Notes: generated by a model from the letters alone, not told the origin. A stretch of 64,000 nt of DNA from Magicicada septendecula (GCA_034769895.1 CM068367.1:1316727046-1316791045); one strand, 5' to 3'. Counted from the stretch's first letter, positions 46,859-58,975 are shown. Numbers and translations: made by a program.

Positions 46859-48168
46859 CGAGGTCTGACACAAAAATAACAAGACTGTTAGCATTACTAA
46901 GGAACTACTTATCGTGTTGTATTGCGCGTGCACTCTGTTCAACCTTGAACTGTATTCTTATGCGGTGACAAGTTACAAGTCGCTCGGTTGACTCAATCAC
47001 AGTGAGAGAGCAGTTGAATACAGTCGTGTTTTTATGCTTCGCCGGAAAATGTCAGATATGAAAAGCGATCAGCGCGTTAAATCAGGTTTCTTGTGAAACC
47101 TAAAAAGTCGGCAACAGAGACTTACCAATGTTGTTGGGAGCTTATGGCGATAAATGTTTGTCACGTGCACGTGCCTTTGAATAGCATAAGAAATGTTTAG
47201 AAGGCAGCGACTCTATGAAAGATGACGACCGTCCAGGCCGGCCACGCACATCAACAATCGATGAAAACGTTGTAAAAGTTCGAGACACAATACGAAAAGA
47301 CCGAAGAGTGAGTGTCCGTGCTGTTGCTGAAATGTTGCATATGAACAGAGAAAGTGTTCGACGCATTTTAACAGAAGAGTTGAACATGAGGAAGGTGTGT
47401 GGAAAAATGGTGCCGAAAGTTTTGTAAGATGAACAGAAGGAAAGGAGAATGGAACTTTGTTGTGAACTTTTGGAACGGATTGATGGAGAGTCCAGTTTTT
47501 TAAAGAGTGTTATTACAGCTGATGAGACGTGGATACTTATGTACGATCCAGAAACAAAGCGGCAATCAATGCATTGGAAAACACCATCTTCCCCAAGAGC
47601 AAAAAAAGCACGCATGAGTCATTCGAAGTTCAAGGCAATGCTTATTGTTTTCTTCGATATCCAAGGCATCGTTATGGCAGAATGGGTACCCAGTCAAACA
47701 GTTAAGCAACAATATTATAAACAAGTTTTGGAAAAATTGCGTGAACATGTTAGAATGAAGCCCCCTGAATTGTAGAAGAATGGATGGATCTTGCACCAGG
47801 ACAATGTATGCCCACAATGCGTTATCGGTCAAACAATTTTTGGCCAGTAAAAACATCACAGTCCTTGAACATCCTTCATATTCCCCCGATTTAGCACCGT
47901 GCGATTTTTTCCTATTCCTCAAAATCCAGTCGGCGCTAAAAGGGACCCATTTTTCAATGGTGGAAGAGGTACAGGTGAAAACAGCGGAGCTCCTGCACAG
48001 CCTGATGGAAAGCGATATGCAGAAATGTTCTGAGCAGTGGAAGGAATGTATGCAGAACTGTGTGGACTCAATGGGGTCCTACTTTGAAGGCGACCACCAG
48101 TAATCGTACATATCAGGTAAATAAACAAAATTACAGCATCAGTCTCGTTATTTTTGTGTCAGACCTTG
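46859..48168 (+). mobile_element. Mariner element
   Basis: Flanked by TA (46857-46858 and 48169-48170). The terminal repeats are nearly perfect: cgaggtctgacacaaaaata on the left, and caaggtctgacacaaaaata read on the minus strand from the right end. At 1,310 bp it is full length. It encodes a recognisable but broken transposase. Confidence 0.93.
47049..48103 (+). pseudogene. Mariner transposase (D,D34D), broken
   Basis: Starts MSDMKSDQRV at 47049. The N-terminal helix-turn-helix runs to KDDDRPGRPRTSTIDENVVK (47217 onward), and the second to AEMLHMNRESVRRILTEELN. The catalytic domain begins ITADETWILMYDPE (first aspartate, 47521-47523), then FKAMLIVFFDIQG, HQDN (second aspartate, near 47799) and YSPDLAPCDFFLF (third aspartate, near 47890), giving the mariner D,D34D spacing. 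It ends YFEGD. Stops lie near 47096, 47184, 47426 and 47773, and a frameshift lies near 47800. Catalytic residues survive, so inactivation seems fairly recent. Confidence 0.9.
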
Positions 48169-48170
48169 TA

Positions 48171-49438
48171 TGCTCTTAAATCACCCTTTGCTTCTGTATC
48201 AGATACCCTCTGATTCCTGCTCAAGAACTTCTTTTATTCCTCTGACTCAAGCAATAGTGCTTGTTGCTATTCCCCTCCTTTCTTGTCTTGTAATTTTTCT
48301 GCTCCTTTTGCTTCCCACTTTCTTTCCTCATTATCCTGTTCAAGTTCACCTTTCATCGCTTTTGTCATAGCCTGGAGAGCTTCCAGCAAAGATACCTAAC
48401 TAGTATCTACTGTTATTTTTAATCATTTATCACACACACTAAACTACTCTAAGATATAACTTTCTCTGGTTTCCATTGATAAACAGTCTACCATCCTGAA
48501 CACCAACTGTTACAATTGCAGAAAGTATAGTGTTTATGCAGAGGAATAAATTGTACATGTAAGAAATCACTACTCAAAAAACTCAAATACAATAATTTTC
48601 CAAGTTTACAATTGTCTAACACATGATATTGCAACAAATAATAAGTTACCAATTATGAATGTCTGTCCACAACAATTAACAACCATTACCTTATACTAAA
48701 CCGCTGTCAAATAACATGCTCCAAATCGCAACTCACAACTGCTTAGACACTTCCAAAATAGTTATTTGTGCTCCGCCAGGTTGCTGGTTGGTATTGTAAG
48801 ATTCTGGGTAAAGTGCTAGTAGAATAATCAACTAGACTTGAAGACATAAAAAACCTTTACTTCATTTGAAACTGCCAACTTTGTAAACATGTGTGGAGGC
48901 TTACAATGCACATGTTACACGAGTTCATAGGTGTAAGAATGTATATGTCACTGACAGATGATCTTGAATTCTACAAAATATACGAAATTAGAATTCAATA
49001 AGACATTGGAGTACCCTGAGTCAAGTATTGTGGCAAAACATGTAAAAGAAAAATCTTTTCAAATATTCAATCTGTACAGAAAAATAAAGTTAAAAGGTAT
49101 GAATACCTGGAAAGGTTGTAAAAAACTAAGCTGCCACTAAAAACAATGAGATATAAAGCAATGGAAAGACAACAAGTTTAATATACCATGGAAAATATTG
49201 GAATTCTAACAGCCAAGGTGTCTACTAATATATAAAGTATTAGTCATACAGGCATATCATGGATAGTATTGGTTGGACATGGCATGGATCATGAAATGTC
49301 ACAGACAGTAAACAGTCAGAGCAGCACTCTATTTGGCTCTCTCTCCTATTTAAGACACTTCACTGTCTCTATACCATTAACTATTGGCACTAAGCTGCAA
49401 ACATAATTTTACTCTGTTTACATAGGACAGTATATGAT
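48171..49438. other. Sequence without recognisable gene
   Basis: Short open frames (48170-48370, 48958-49140) have no protein signature. I see no repeats with clear ends. Confidence 0.45.
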
Positions 49439-49450
49439 GAAAAACTTTTA

Positions 49451-49885
49451 AATATCACTATTGTTTGACGACTCGGAACACTAAGTTTTTTATAAGTAAA
49501 ATCGTAAAGATTTACCTTACAGCCTAAACCGGCTTCCACCTTTAGAAGGCTTCATCAGAGGCTGCCGTAGGTAGCGCTGTCCGTCTTGTTGTTGGCAACG
49601 GGATAGTTTTTCGAAAGATCGAAGCTGTGTGTGTGTGGTGAGATGTGTTCGAATAATGCGTGCGATTTGAATTGTGTCTGTTCGTTTAGGATGTCGTTTT
49701 TTATTTGTTTTTGTGTGTTTGTATATTTCTAATTGTTCTAGAGTGTCTAGTTTTCGGCCTTTTGTGTGTACGTGTAGAATGTTCCTGTTATTGTCGATGT
49801 TTTTATATGTGTGGTTTGCTTCAATGAGGTGGTTTACAAAGGTGGATTCAGTAGTGGTGTAGAGTGTTGTGGTTTTTAAAAACAA
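49451..49885 (-). repeat. PLE4 left inverted arm
   Basis: On the minus strand it codes for a 122-residue copy of the end of the endonuclease frame (ESTFVNHLIEANHTYKNIDN and onward). It carries the hammerhead-like motif at 49514-49559, with GGAA in place of GAAA. Confidence 0.9.
49514..49559 (-). ncRNA. Hammerhead-like motif, PLE4 left arm (altered)
   Basis: CTGATGA core, one A, stem II GCCTT-CTA-AAGGT, then GGAA instead of GAAA. Stem III (GCC/GGC) is longer than in the others, and AGG pairs with the leading CCT. The changed A13 and the irregular junction make activity unlikely. Confidence 0.4.
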
Positions 49886-49906
49886 CTAGTCAACAAAGCC
49901 AAACAC

Positions 49907-51478
49907 ATGATGACACATAAACAAAAGCCCTACATGAAACAAATCCGACCATCAGCACCTACCCTCCAAGCGCTTCCCAAAATCCATAAAGAAGACATTC
50001 CGATCCGCCCCATTATCAACTACCGTAAAGCCCCTGCACACAAACTCGCAAAATATCTAGACAAAATTATTAGACAACACACACAAATAGACAACAACAT
50101 TGCAGTAAAAAACAACACTGACCTAGTAACAAAAATAAAAGACATACACATCCCCCATAATGCCACATTAGCCTCCTTTGACATTAAAAACCTGTACACA
50201 AACATCCCCATCTCTGAAACAATCACCATCCTACAAAACAAACTCAAACAAAACAACACAACAGACGAACTTATCAACGAAATAATAGAAACTCTGAACA
50301 TTATCACAAAACAAAACTACTTTACTTATAACAATAAATACTACACACAGAACGATGGCTCACCCATGGGCTCCCCCATATCCAGCATTCTAGCAGAAGT
50401 CTTCCTCCAACACTTAGAAAAACCAAAAATACTCACAAACAATGACAGGCACTCACATAAAATACTATATTGGCACAGATACGTTGATGACATTCTAATA
50501 CTATATAGGGGGAACAAAAGACAATGTGAACAGTTACTTATGCACATAAACAAAATACATAAAAACATAACCTTCACTGCCGAATACGAACACAACAATA
50601 CCATAAATTTCTTAGACCTCTCCATCACAAAATTAGAACACAAGCACAAATTCAGTATATACAGAAAACCAACTACAACTGACACACTGATACACAACAC
50701 CTCCAATCACCCAACACAACACAAACTAGCTGCTTTCAGAACCATGATACATAGACTTAACAACATCCCCTTAGATGAAAAAGACTACAAAGAGGAACTA
50801 AACACGATAAAATATCTAGCAGAATCTAACGGTTATAACAGAACAATAGTCAGTAAACTCCTACACAAAACACAAAACAAACAACAGACAAAGACAGAAA
50901 ACAACAAATTCATAACACTAACATACATCAACAAACAAACTGAAAAAATTGCCCACAAATTCAAAAAAGCAGGATACAGAATCGCTTACAAAACTACTAA
51001 CAAAACAGAACACACACTATCAAAACGCACACACAAAACACAAAACAAATTCGATCTACCCGGTGTATACAAGCTAAATTGCTCAAATTGCAATAAATTC
51101 TACATAGGCCAGACAGGACGTAGTTTCAAACAGAGATACATTGAACACACAAAGGCACTCCACACCACTACAGAATCCACCTTTGTAAACCACCTCATTG
51201 AAGCAAACCACACATATAAAAACATCGACAATAACATGAACATTCTACACGTACACACAAAAGGCCGAAAACTAGACACTCTAAAACAATTAGAAATATA
51301 CAAACACACAAAAACAAATAAAAACGACATCCTAAACGAACAGACACAATTCAAATCGCACGCATTATTCGAACACATCTCACCACACACACACACAGCT
51401 TCGATCTTTCGAAAAACTATCCCGTCGCCAACAAGACGGACAGCGCTACCTATGGCAGCCTCTGATGAAGCCTTCTAA
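49907..51478 (+). CDS. PLE4 reverse transcriptase / GIY-YIG endonuclease
   Basis: 523 codons without a break. RT fingers: ALPKIHKEDIPIRPIINYRK (22-41). Motif A: LASFDIKNLYTNIP (88-101). Motif B: GSPMGSPISSILAEVF (151-166). Motif C: WHRYVDDILILY, YVDD at 192-195. NFLDLSITK (234-242) and YRKPTTTDTLIHNTSNHP (252-269) are PLE-typical. The endonuclease starts GVYKLNCSNC (386) with FYIGQTGRSFKQRY (398) and a CCHC-like pair of cysteines between. The RT copies element RNA at a nick made by GIY-YIG. PLE proteins usually have an N-terminal region of 200 or more residues, missing here because the left arm replaces it, so initiation at this ATG is uncertain. The stop codon lies inside the hammerhead motif. 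All catalytic residues seen are intact. Confidence 0.88.
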   Translation: MMTHKQKPYMKQIRPSAPTLQALPKIHKEDIPIRPIINYRKAPAHKLAKYLDKIIRQHTQIDNNIAVKNNTDLVTKIKDIHIPHNATLASFDIKNLYTNIPISETITILQNKLKQNNTTDELINEIIETLNIITKQNYFTYNNKYYTQNDGSPMGSPISSILAEVFLQHLEKPKILTNNDRHSHKILYWHRYVDDILILYRGNKRQCEQLLMHINKIHKNITFTAEYEHNNTINFLDLSITKLEHKHKFSIYRKPTTTDTLIHNTSNHPTQHKLAAFRTMIHRLNNIPLDEKDYKEELNTIKYLAESNGYNRTIVSKLLHKTQNKQQTKTENNKFITLTYINKQTEKIAHKFKKAGYRIAYKTTNKTEHTLSKRTHKTQNKFDLPGVYKLNCSNCNKFYIGQTGRSFKQRYIEHTKALHTTTESTFVNHLIEANHTYKNIDNNMNILHVHTKGRKLDTLKQLEIYKHTKTNKNDILNEQTQFKSHALFEHISPHTHTASIFRKTIPSPTRRTALPMAASDEAF

Positions 51479-51571
51479 AGGTGAAAGCCGGTTTAGGCTG
51501 TAAGGTAAATCTTTACGATTTTACTTATAAAAAACTTAGTGTTCCAAGTCGTCAAACAATAGTGATATTTA
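51150..51571 (+). repeat. PLE4 right (3') arm
   Basis: Reverse complement of 49451-49885. Includes the last 110 codons of the open frame and the 3' non-coding end. Confidence 0.88.
51462..51502 (+). ncRNA. Hammerhead-like motif overlapping PLE4 stop codon
   Basis: CTGATGA at 51462 lies in the codons for SDE. Stem II is GCCTT-CTA-AAGGT with the TAA stop in its loop and 3' arm. GAAA follows, then AGCC-GGTTTA-GGCT as a stem III, and GTA before AGG, which pairs with the upstream CCT. The core bases are right, but three bases instead of one separate stem III from stem I, so this may be a relic or a variant fold. Confidence 0.45.
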
Positions 51572-51620
51572 GTTAAGTAACGGACACGTCATGGACAACG
51601 AAATCCAAGAAAAACTTTTA

Positions 51621-53199
51621 TTAGTTACGGGATAAGCATTATGTGTACTGTTATTTGCTTTAACATACCAAGTCGCATGAATCAAATACAGTGAAGATGA
51701 TCAATAGTGTTTATTAATAGCTCGAAAGTAACTACTGAGTCTCTTGTAGGAGTATTTCAAGCAAAAATTATTGTTTCTTCTGGTTTCATCCACACTTCAT
51801 TGTGTGAATAACTTGTACCACATGTTTACTCATCATTCGTGATTCACCATTCTCACCGATTTATTTTGGCAAACAACTTAATTTATCTGTATACCCATGT
51901 TCATCTATATTGAGACTTCTAATGCTAAGGGGCCTCGAAAATAAACAATAAAGAAACTAATATTTCAACTAAGATATTTCAGATTCTGATAGAAACATTT
52001 TTATCTTTAATGCTCCATGTGTATTTTATTATTCTCAATGTATATTTAATGTTTAATAACTGTATTTTATTGAAAATTATATATTTACGACAAAGTTGTT
52101 ACATCAGAGTTCAGTTAATTTTTATAACATATACACGTGTGTGTGCAACAATATTCATTTAAACTATACCAACCAACAAACTGTAACAATTTTATGAATT
52201 GCGAATATATAGACTATTTGAATATAATAAAGTTAAGGGCACATACATTATATTAACAGAAATCTGGAATTTCAAGCTCAATGCTATTGCAAAGTAGAGT
52301 GATAACAGTTCACCCTTATCTATCAAGGATGTGTTAAATAAAGGGGTCAGAGAATTGCTGTTAAAATAAAGTTAAATATGTGTTGAACTAACACTGAAAA
52401 TTATAACATTTCTGACATGTTTATGAATCTTTTATTACTGATAAAAAAAAATATTTTTCCCTCAAACACCTTTATTATTGATTGATGTCAAACTTCAGTT
52501 TTTACATATAATTGGTCCTACCAGAATAGCCACCCTCTGCTGTGAGTCCCCAGCAGATAACTTGCTAGTTAATTATACTATACGTACACTTACTTGTGAG
52601 TTTCCAATGGTAGAGAAGATTGTTCCTTTCTTTTAAAGGAAGGAACAGAAGATGCAAATCAAACGTTATTTATGGAGCCCTCCTACATGTGTTGTCAGAA
52701 TCAAGTCGATATAACTTTAAGCCAAAGTATACAATATGGAAGGTAAATTTTCATTGGTTTTCATTTTGCACTAATTTTGTCCACTTTTTTATTCTGTACC
52801 AATTTCCTTCATTTCATATCTCTTTTCAATTCTATTATTTTTACCACTCTTTTACCCAAGGTCTGCCTAGGTATTTCCATTTTCTTATTTTTTTAAATCC
52901 TTGCCCCAAATTTGCTTTAATAGCCCTGTATGTTACCAAAATTGTCTGTTCCAATTTTTAGATGTCTCATATTTTATTCCTCCTTAAAGCTTCTATGGCT
53001 CTTCTATGACTCCTCCTATAGGTATTATGAGGTTAAATTAAAAAGTTACAACCAAGCCCGTTCCCTCTACTAAAAGGGATAAACAAATTTCCTCTGGTGA
53101 CAACACTATCCATCATACTGTTGTCCCAAGTAGGAAGGAGTCATCATATAAGTATGACTCATTGTAAAGAGGTGTAATCCAACACAAGTGTGCTCTGTA
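51621..53199. other. AT-rich sequence, no gene seen
   Basis: The longest open frame (52620-52961) is rich in F, Y and H from T-rich DNA and shows no domain. Nothing else is supported. Confidence 0.45.
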
Positions 53200-54240
53200 G
53201 TCTGATTATTGTGGGCAAAACATTACAATCGGTATGCAATTTTTTGCCAAACTGTCGAGGTGTATGGTGAGAATGTGATCCCATGCCCCACGATCAGAAA
53301 ATGGCGCCACATGTTCGAAATGGGAAGAACCAATGTGAACGACGATCCATGCACCAGGCACCCTTCAACTTCATAGTATCGACAACATGGAACATGTGAA
53401 GAAATGGTTCATCCAACCACCACATTAAAATTATAGAGACTGCAGCAAGTGATCTGAACATTTCCTATGGTAGTGCATCTATGATTAATTGGAACAAACA
53501 GCTAAGTTATTGGAAGCTGTGCGCGCAGTGTTTGCCACATGTGTTAACCGAAAACCACCGAAATCAGTATTTTGTGGCTGTGTTATTCTACGTGGTCTGC
53601 AGTTTGTAATGAGAATTGTCATGGAAAAATGGTGCTGGGTGCACCATTACATTCCAGAGACAAAAGAAGCATTAAATAAATGGAAACACAAGAATTCGCC
53701 ATAGCCAAAAAAATCCAAAACAACTCCAGTGCTTTGTAAGGTTATGCTAATGGTCTTTTTCGATTCTGAGGTAGTCGCTTACAGTGAATTTAAGCCCCAA
53801 AGACAATCACAGCAATCAATGCCAAACCATATTAAGACTTCAAAAAAAAGTTGCTAAAAGGCATAAAAGATTAAAGGCCTAGAAGATTTGAGTAACGGAG
53901 TCATTCTTAATGACAGCACCACCCCCAAGCATCTGGTAACACACTGTGAAAATTCAAGTAAGAAGTGTAGTGCCATCCATCCACCTTACAGTTCTGACCT
54001 AGAACCTGCAACTATCATCTTTTTGGTCCTCTCAAACAAGACCTGGGAGACGAGCATTTTGCTACAAATTATAAGGTACAAGAGGCAGTCTCACAGTGGT
54101 TACGGCAAACTGGACGAAATCTTTATGCATATGGAACTGAGAAACTCGTCACATGGTATGAAAAGTGTTCAGAAAAACTTGGTGATTATATTGAAAAATC
54201 GGTATGGAGAACCATACATGACTTCCATATTCTAAGATTT
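53200..54240 (+). pseudogene. Mariner transposase remnant (53-54 kb)
   Basis: Fragments in mariner order: TVEVYGENVIPCPTIRKWRH with FEMGRTNVNDDP near 53240-53345 (helix-turn-helix and linker); WVHHYIPETKEALNKWKHKN near 53635-53695 (just after the first aspartate; its TGDETW is lost); TPVLCKVMLMVFFDSEVVAY near 53725-53775; LSNGVILNDSTTPKH near 53888 (second aspartate region); HPPYSSDLEPATIIFLVL near 53970-54030 (normally YSPDLAPSDFHLF); then QEAVSQWLRQTGR and EKCSEKLGDYIEKS near 54085-54195. Many frame changes are present. The 3' end is duplicated at 55143 onward. Terminal repeats are not identified. Confidence 0.75.
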
Positions 54241-56450
54241 ATATTTAAATCTTAATATCGCCTGCCAAGCGCGATATATTTTCTCTTATACATGATGTAC
54301 ATTAAAATGAAAAAATTTTAATTTTATTGCTTGGCAACAAAATTATTTTATTTTTAACAATTACCATTGTTTGAAAAAGTTTAAATAAATTTTCAAGTAC
54401 TTTACTCTTGTTAAAACGTAAAAGGTTGCAGGTAAACTACCCCTTCCCCTTAACCGATCTTCACCAAAATCGAAAGTCCTTGAGACCTCTACAGTTCAGG
54501 GACGTATGCAAAAAATTATTTGATTCTGTTTGAATTTGCGGCAGTTATCGTTTGCCATAGAAAATACGCTTGATAAAAAAAACGTTGCAGGTAAACTACC
54601 CCTTCCCCTTAACCGATCTTCACCAAAAACAATAGGTCTTGAGTACTCTACAAATCAGGGCTGTATGCAAAACATTATTTGATTCTGTTTGAATTTGCGG
54701 CTGTTATCGTTTGCCATAGAAAATACCCTTGTTAAAAAAACGTTGCAGGTAAACTACCCCTTTCCCTCAACCGATCTTCACCAAAAACAATAGGTCTTGA
54801 GAACTCTACAATTTAGGGCTGTATGCAAATAATCTTTTGATTCTGTTTGAATTTGCGGCTGTTATCGTTTGCCATAGGAAATACCCTTGTTAAAACATAA
54901 AACATTACAGGTAAACTACCCCTTTCCCTTAACCGATCTTCACCAAAAACAATAGGTCTTGAGTACTCTACAATTCAGGGCTGTATGCGAAACATTATTT
55001 GATTCTGTTTGAATTTGCGGCTGTTATCGTTTGCCAAACAAACAAAATTACCCTTGCTAAAAAAATAATTATTTGTTTTGGTGGCGGGGGGGGGGTGATA
55101 GTGCTGGCGTGAGGGAGTGGGGAGAGAGAGAAGACATTTCACAAAAATCGGTATGGAGAACCATACATGACTTCCATATTCTAAGATTTATATTTAAATC
55201 TTAATATCGCCTGCCAAGCGCGATATATTTTCTCTTATACATGATGTACATTAAAATGAAAAAATTTTAATTTTATTGCTTGGCAACAAAATTATTTTAT
55301 TTTTAACAATTACCATTGTTTGAAAAAGTTTAAATAAATTTTCAAGTACTTTACTCTTGTTAAAACGTAAAAGGTTGCAGGTAAACTACCCCTTCCCCTT
55401 AACCGATCTTCACCAAAATCGAAAGTCCTTGAGACCTCTACAGTTCAGGGACGTATGCAAAAAATTATTTGATTCTGTTTGAATTTGCGGCAGTTATCGT
55501 TTGCCATAGAAAATACGCTTGATAAAAAAAACGTTGCAGGTAAACTACCCCTTCCCCTTAACCGATCTTCACCAAAAACAATAGGTCTTGAGTACTCTAC
55601 AAATCAGGGCTGTATGCAAAACATTATTTGATTCTGTTTGAATTTGCGGCTGTTATCGTTTGCCATAGGAAATACCCTTGTTAAAACATAAAACGTTACA
55701 GGTAAACTACCCCTTTCCCTTAACCGATCTTCACCAAAATCAGCAGATCTTGAGAACTCTACAATTCAGGGCTGTATGCGAAACATTTGATTCTGTTTGA
55801 ATTTGCGGCTGTTATCGTTTGCCAAACAAACAAAATTACCCTTGCTAAAAAAAAAACCGTTGCAGGTAAACTACCCCTTTCCCTCAACCGATCTTCACCA
55901 AAAACAATAGGTCGCGAGTACTCTGCAAATCAGGGCTGTATGCAAAAAATTATTTGATTCTGTTTGAATTTGCGGCAGTTATCGTTTGCCATAGAAAAAA
56001 AATCTACAGACAGACAGACACACAGACACTTTTCGGAAAACGACTTTTTTTCATGTTTTGAGTGTAGTAGAATCAGAATCTGCAATAATCTCGAACACGA
56101 TTTTTTTTGCCATCACCATACTTCCATTCCTTAAGGAATATGGAAGTAAAAACCGTTGCAGGTAAACTACCCCTTTCCCTCAACCGATCTTCACCAAAAA
56201 CAATAGGTCGCGAGTACTCTGCAAATCAGGGCTGTATGCAAAAAATTATTTGATTCTGTTTGAATTTGCGGCAGTTATCGTTTGCCATAGAAAAAAAATC
56301 TACAGACAGACAGACACACAGACACTTTTCGGAAAACGACTTTTTTTCATGTTTTGAGTGTAGTAGAATCAGAATCTGCAATAATCTCGAACACGATTTT
56401 TTTTGCCATCACCATACTTCCATTCCTTAAGGAATATGGAAGTAAAAATA
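54194..56450. repeat. Nested tandem duplications with units of about 160 bp
   Basis: A unit of about 160 bp (gcaggtaaactaccccttcc, aaccgatcttcaccaaaa, tttgaatttgcgg.tgttat, cgtttgccata) occurs roughly nine times from 54420 to 56290. A block of 949 bp beginning in the mariner end (54194) repeats from 55143, with one unit fewer. A third layer, about 300 bp, repeats from about 55850 and 56150. It ends in a cagacagacagacacacaga run and the palindrome-like acttccattccttaagg..tatggaagt. No coding potential was found. Duplicated blocks differ very little, so they are recent. Confidence 0.85.
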
Positions 56451-58975
56451 GATATATATGACTACTTTTTGTTCAATAAAAAACTTGAATGTGTTCTATA
56501 GAATGTGCAGCTTACTTTTCGATTTCCCTTTGTACACATCTATACTGTACTTTGCTTTTCTGTTTTTTATTCAGTGCCCATGGCTCAAATCGAAAAGTTA
56601 GTATAGATCTGTAAATTGACAGAAATATCATCTTTTTATTTTTATTTTTTTAATGTGATTGTGCCGCGACTAGTAAAATAACATCGCGGCGAGTTTTATT
56701 TATTTGTAATTTTACGTCTATATTTTGCCTGGACATAGTTTCGGCAGTCCATTGTCATGCGCTCTGTTGACTAATTGCCGTAACTGCAGTCTCGCCGAAT
56801 GCTTTCCGTGTGGGAGGCGTCCAGTTGCTTCTTGTACCTCAATCATTTATCATCAGCGCCGGCGACAAAAAAGATTTCTGTCTGTTCTTCTACTTTCTGC
56901 CATGGGCGAGTAATTTTATTAAGGACCTGTGCTGAGTTTCTTTTGATTGCACTTTGTTATTAAGTAAAATGAAAATGTGCGTAAATATATTTATAATTCA
57001 GATGGAATTGGATCAAGGTGTGTGTGCGTGATTCTGGTCTGGTACAAACATGGTGAAGCCATATGGCAAAATCCTTTATAACTGCTTTAAAATTAATAAA
57101 ACAGCTTCAGTATGATTGATTATATTTGATAATTATTGATTGTAGCGTAAAAGTGCCACTGATTTTCACAAACTGGCAATCTATCGAATAACTTAGCGTA
57201 ATTGAAGCCACGTGGCGAATTATTTTATAACTGCCTTAAACTGATTAAAAATATATATATATTTGTAAACTAATTACATTTGTTAATTACTAAATTGGGA
57301 AGTATTAGTGTCAGTGGAATATTAAAATAACCACTGATCAATCGAGATTAACTTGAGGCCACGTGGTGAATTCTTTAGGTGAAAGCATATGATATTATAA
57401 GGTACTAGCCTTAACTCTTTGAGTAAGAAATGATTATAGCTTTTACTGTGGCACAGTTAATTAGTAAAATGTAATTGGTTCAATTGTTAAAACTCTGTGC
57501 GAGCGACTTGTTGTATCTGAAGTGTGGTGTGTAAGTGCGACACTAGAGTCGAGTTGACTGTTTATGAATTATTATTAGTGACGTTTTCTACAAAATACAT
57601 GTGCTTACAGGGTTCCCGAACCAGCCAGGGGCTTGAGACAGAACCGATGGCGATGACTACATCTGTCGCCATCAGCCGAGCATTGCGGCATACTCCGTTC
57701 GTCGCCGGACGTTAGGGATGGGACCCGCAGTAAATACAGGATGAATCTCCTGGATCCTGAACCAGCAACTCGCTACACATCGAGGCATGAGCTGACCATC
57801 TACCTCAGCACGTGGTAACAGCCTTATACCAGGTGAAACAATTCAAATTATTCAAGTCGACCTTGCAACACATTTTGCCACACTATTGCAGTGAAATATA
57901 AAAGAATAGAGAAGTTACATTCCGTTTTGTGAGTTAAATTGCAGTTAAACAGTAGATGATCAAAACTGAACATGTCTGTTCATTATGTGCACGTTCATAA
58001 TTCAGTGGTAATAATCTGTACATTATTAATAAGTCAATAATTGTATGCCGGACTAGCAGGCATGTACAGAGCGATTGTTTCATTCTGTTCTATTTATTCA
58101 AATTCTTTTTATTTCGTCAGATTAACTGGTTGTGCAGTTTCATGAATTATCACGCCAGCGCAGCTCATGCTGTCGGCCATATTTAACTGAAAGTCATTTA
58201 CTATAGTAAATTCGCGTGTTACCTTGCTGCCTTTCTTTCTCATATTTTATTTAGTTTCGTTTAAGCGTTTTCTAGTTCTCAGTCCAATCGGGATGTGCAT
58301 GCTTGCAGCCTGGGCGAAACTCGAGCTGTTGTGATTGTTTGAGAATTCCATGAAGATGATAGTATATTTATATATAATAGTGATTAATATTGAGAATGCC
58401 TATAAGAATTTACCTACACTAATTGTTAGCATATCCGTTGGGTCATTGTGAGATTATTATTATTTGTCAGTAGGCATTATGCCAATTTAATTTAGTGATG
58501 ATTGCCTGGAGTGGTTGCTATAGTTTAAAAGGAGTGCTAATTATTGAAGGTCTAAAGTCACCTAAAAGGGGTTTTTTTCAAAACCATGGATTGGCTTGGT
58601 ATGGGTGCTGGTTAGGTGCAGTATTAATTGAAACTGTTCAGTATTCTGAGTCCCCGGAAAGCAACAAACAGAATGATTAATCATTGCTGGGCTCTCGTTC
58701 TGTCACTTTAGAGTGAATAATTTGGTTGGCTGTTATAATATTGTAATTTGATTTATGATGCTGAATTACCGAGTGCCTCGTGAATGTTTAAGCTGAACTA
58801 TAGAATATTACTGTCCTAAAATAAATGTATGTATTACACTGTTGGATACTGTTGCTGTAAGATCTAAGGCAAAATAAATGTTATGTTAATCCTGACTTTT
58901 ATTTGTAAGTCCTTTCACAATGGGGTCGGCGAATTTTATGCTTCATCTAGGCCATCTGCCTAGTTCTAAAAATTA
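56451..58975 (+). repeat. Unclassified repeat, copy B, with internal 150-bp units
   Basis: Shares blocks in order with 4400-5290: cacgtggcga; a ctacaa...tgctta.agg.t.cccg..cagccagg block near 57590-57630; and an end block gtcct.tcacaatgggg to gct.catctaggcca near 58905-58960. Inside, three units start near 57051, 57202 and 57352, each with tgaagccacgtggcgaatt or close variants, giving a period of about 150 bases. Only copy B shows the triplication. I found no domain in the short open frames (57524-57715, 58495-58680). Left boundary uncertain. Confidence 0.4.

Larger units (their letters stand above)
49439..51620 (+). mobile_element. Penelope-like element 4 (PLE4), best preserved
   Basis: Flanked by the 12-mer gaaaaactttta at 49439-49450 and 51609-51620. 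The left arm (49451-49885) is the reverse complement of the 3' arm (about 51150-51571). A 37-base unique tail (51572-51608) lies only on the right. The body is one open frame of 523 codons. As with PLE1 and PLE2, the left arm is an inverted copy of the 3' end that replaces the element's own 5' part. The plus strand is A/C-rich like PLE3. Confidence 0.92.

Noticed and set aside
49517..49885. Independent minus-strand gene
   Set aside because: It is the inverted arm of PLE4 and repeats the C-terminus of the 49907-51478 frame.
50020..50706. Minus-strand frames within PLE4
   Set aside because: They are antisense shadows of the intact RT frame.
54194..56450. CRISPR-like array
   Set aside because: Units of about 160 bp without short repeat/spacer alternation, in animal DNA; these are tandem duplications.
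57524..58680. Host coding exons in the 57-58.7 kb region
   Set aside because: Short frames with no domain, lying in sequence that recurs near 4.7 kb, so a repeat is more likely.
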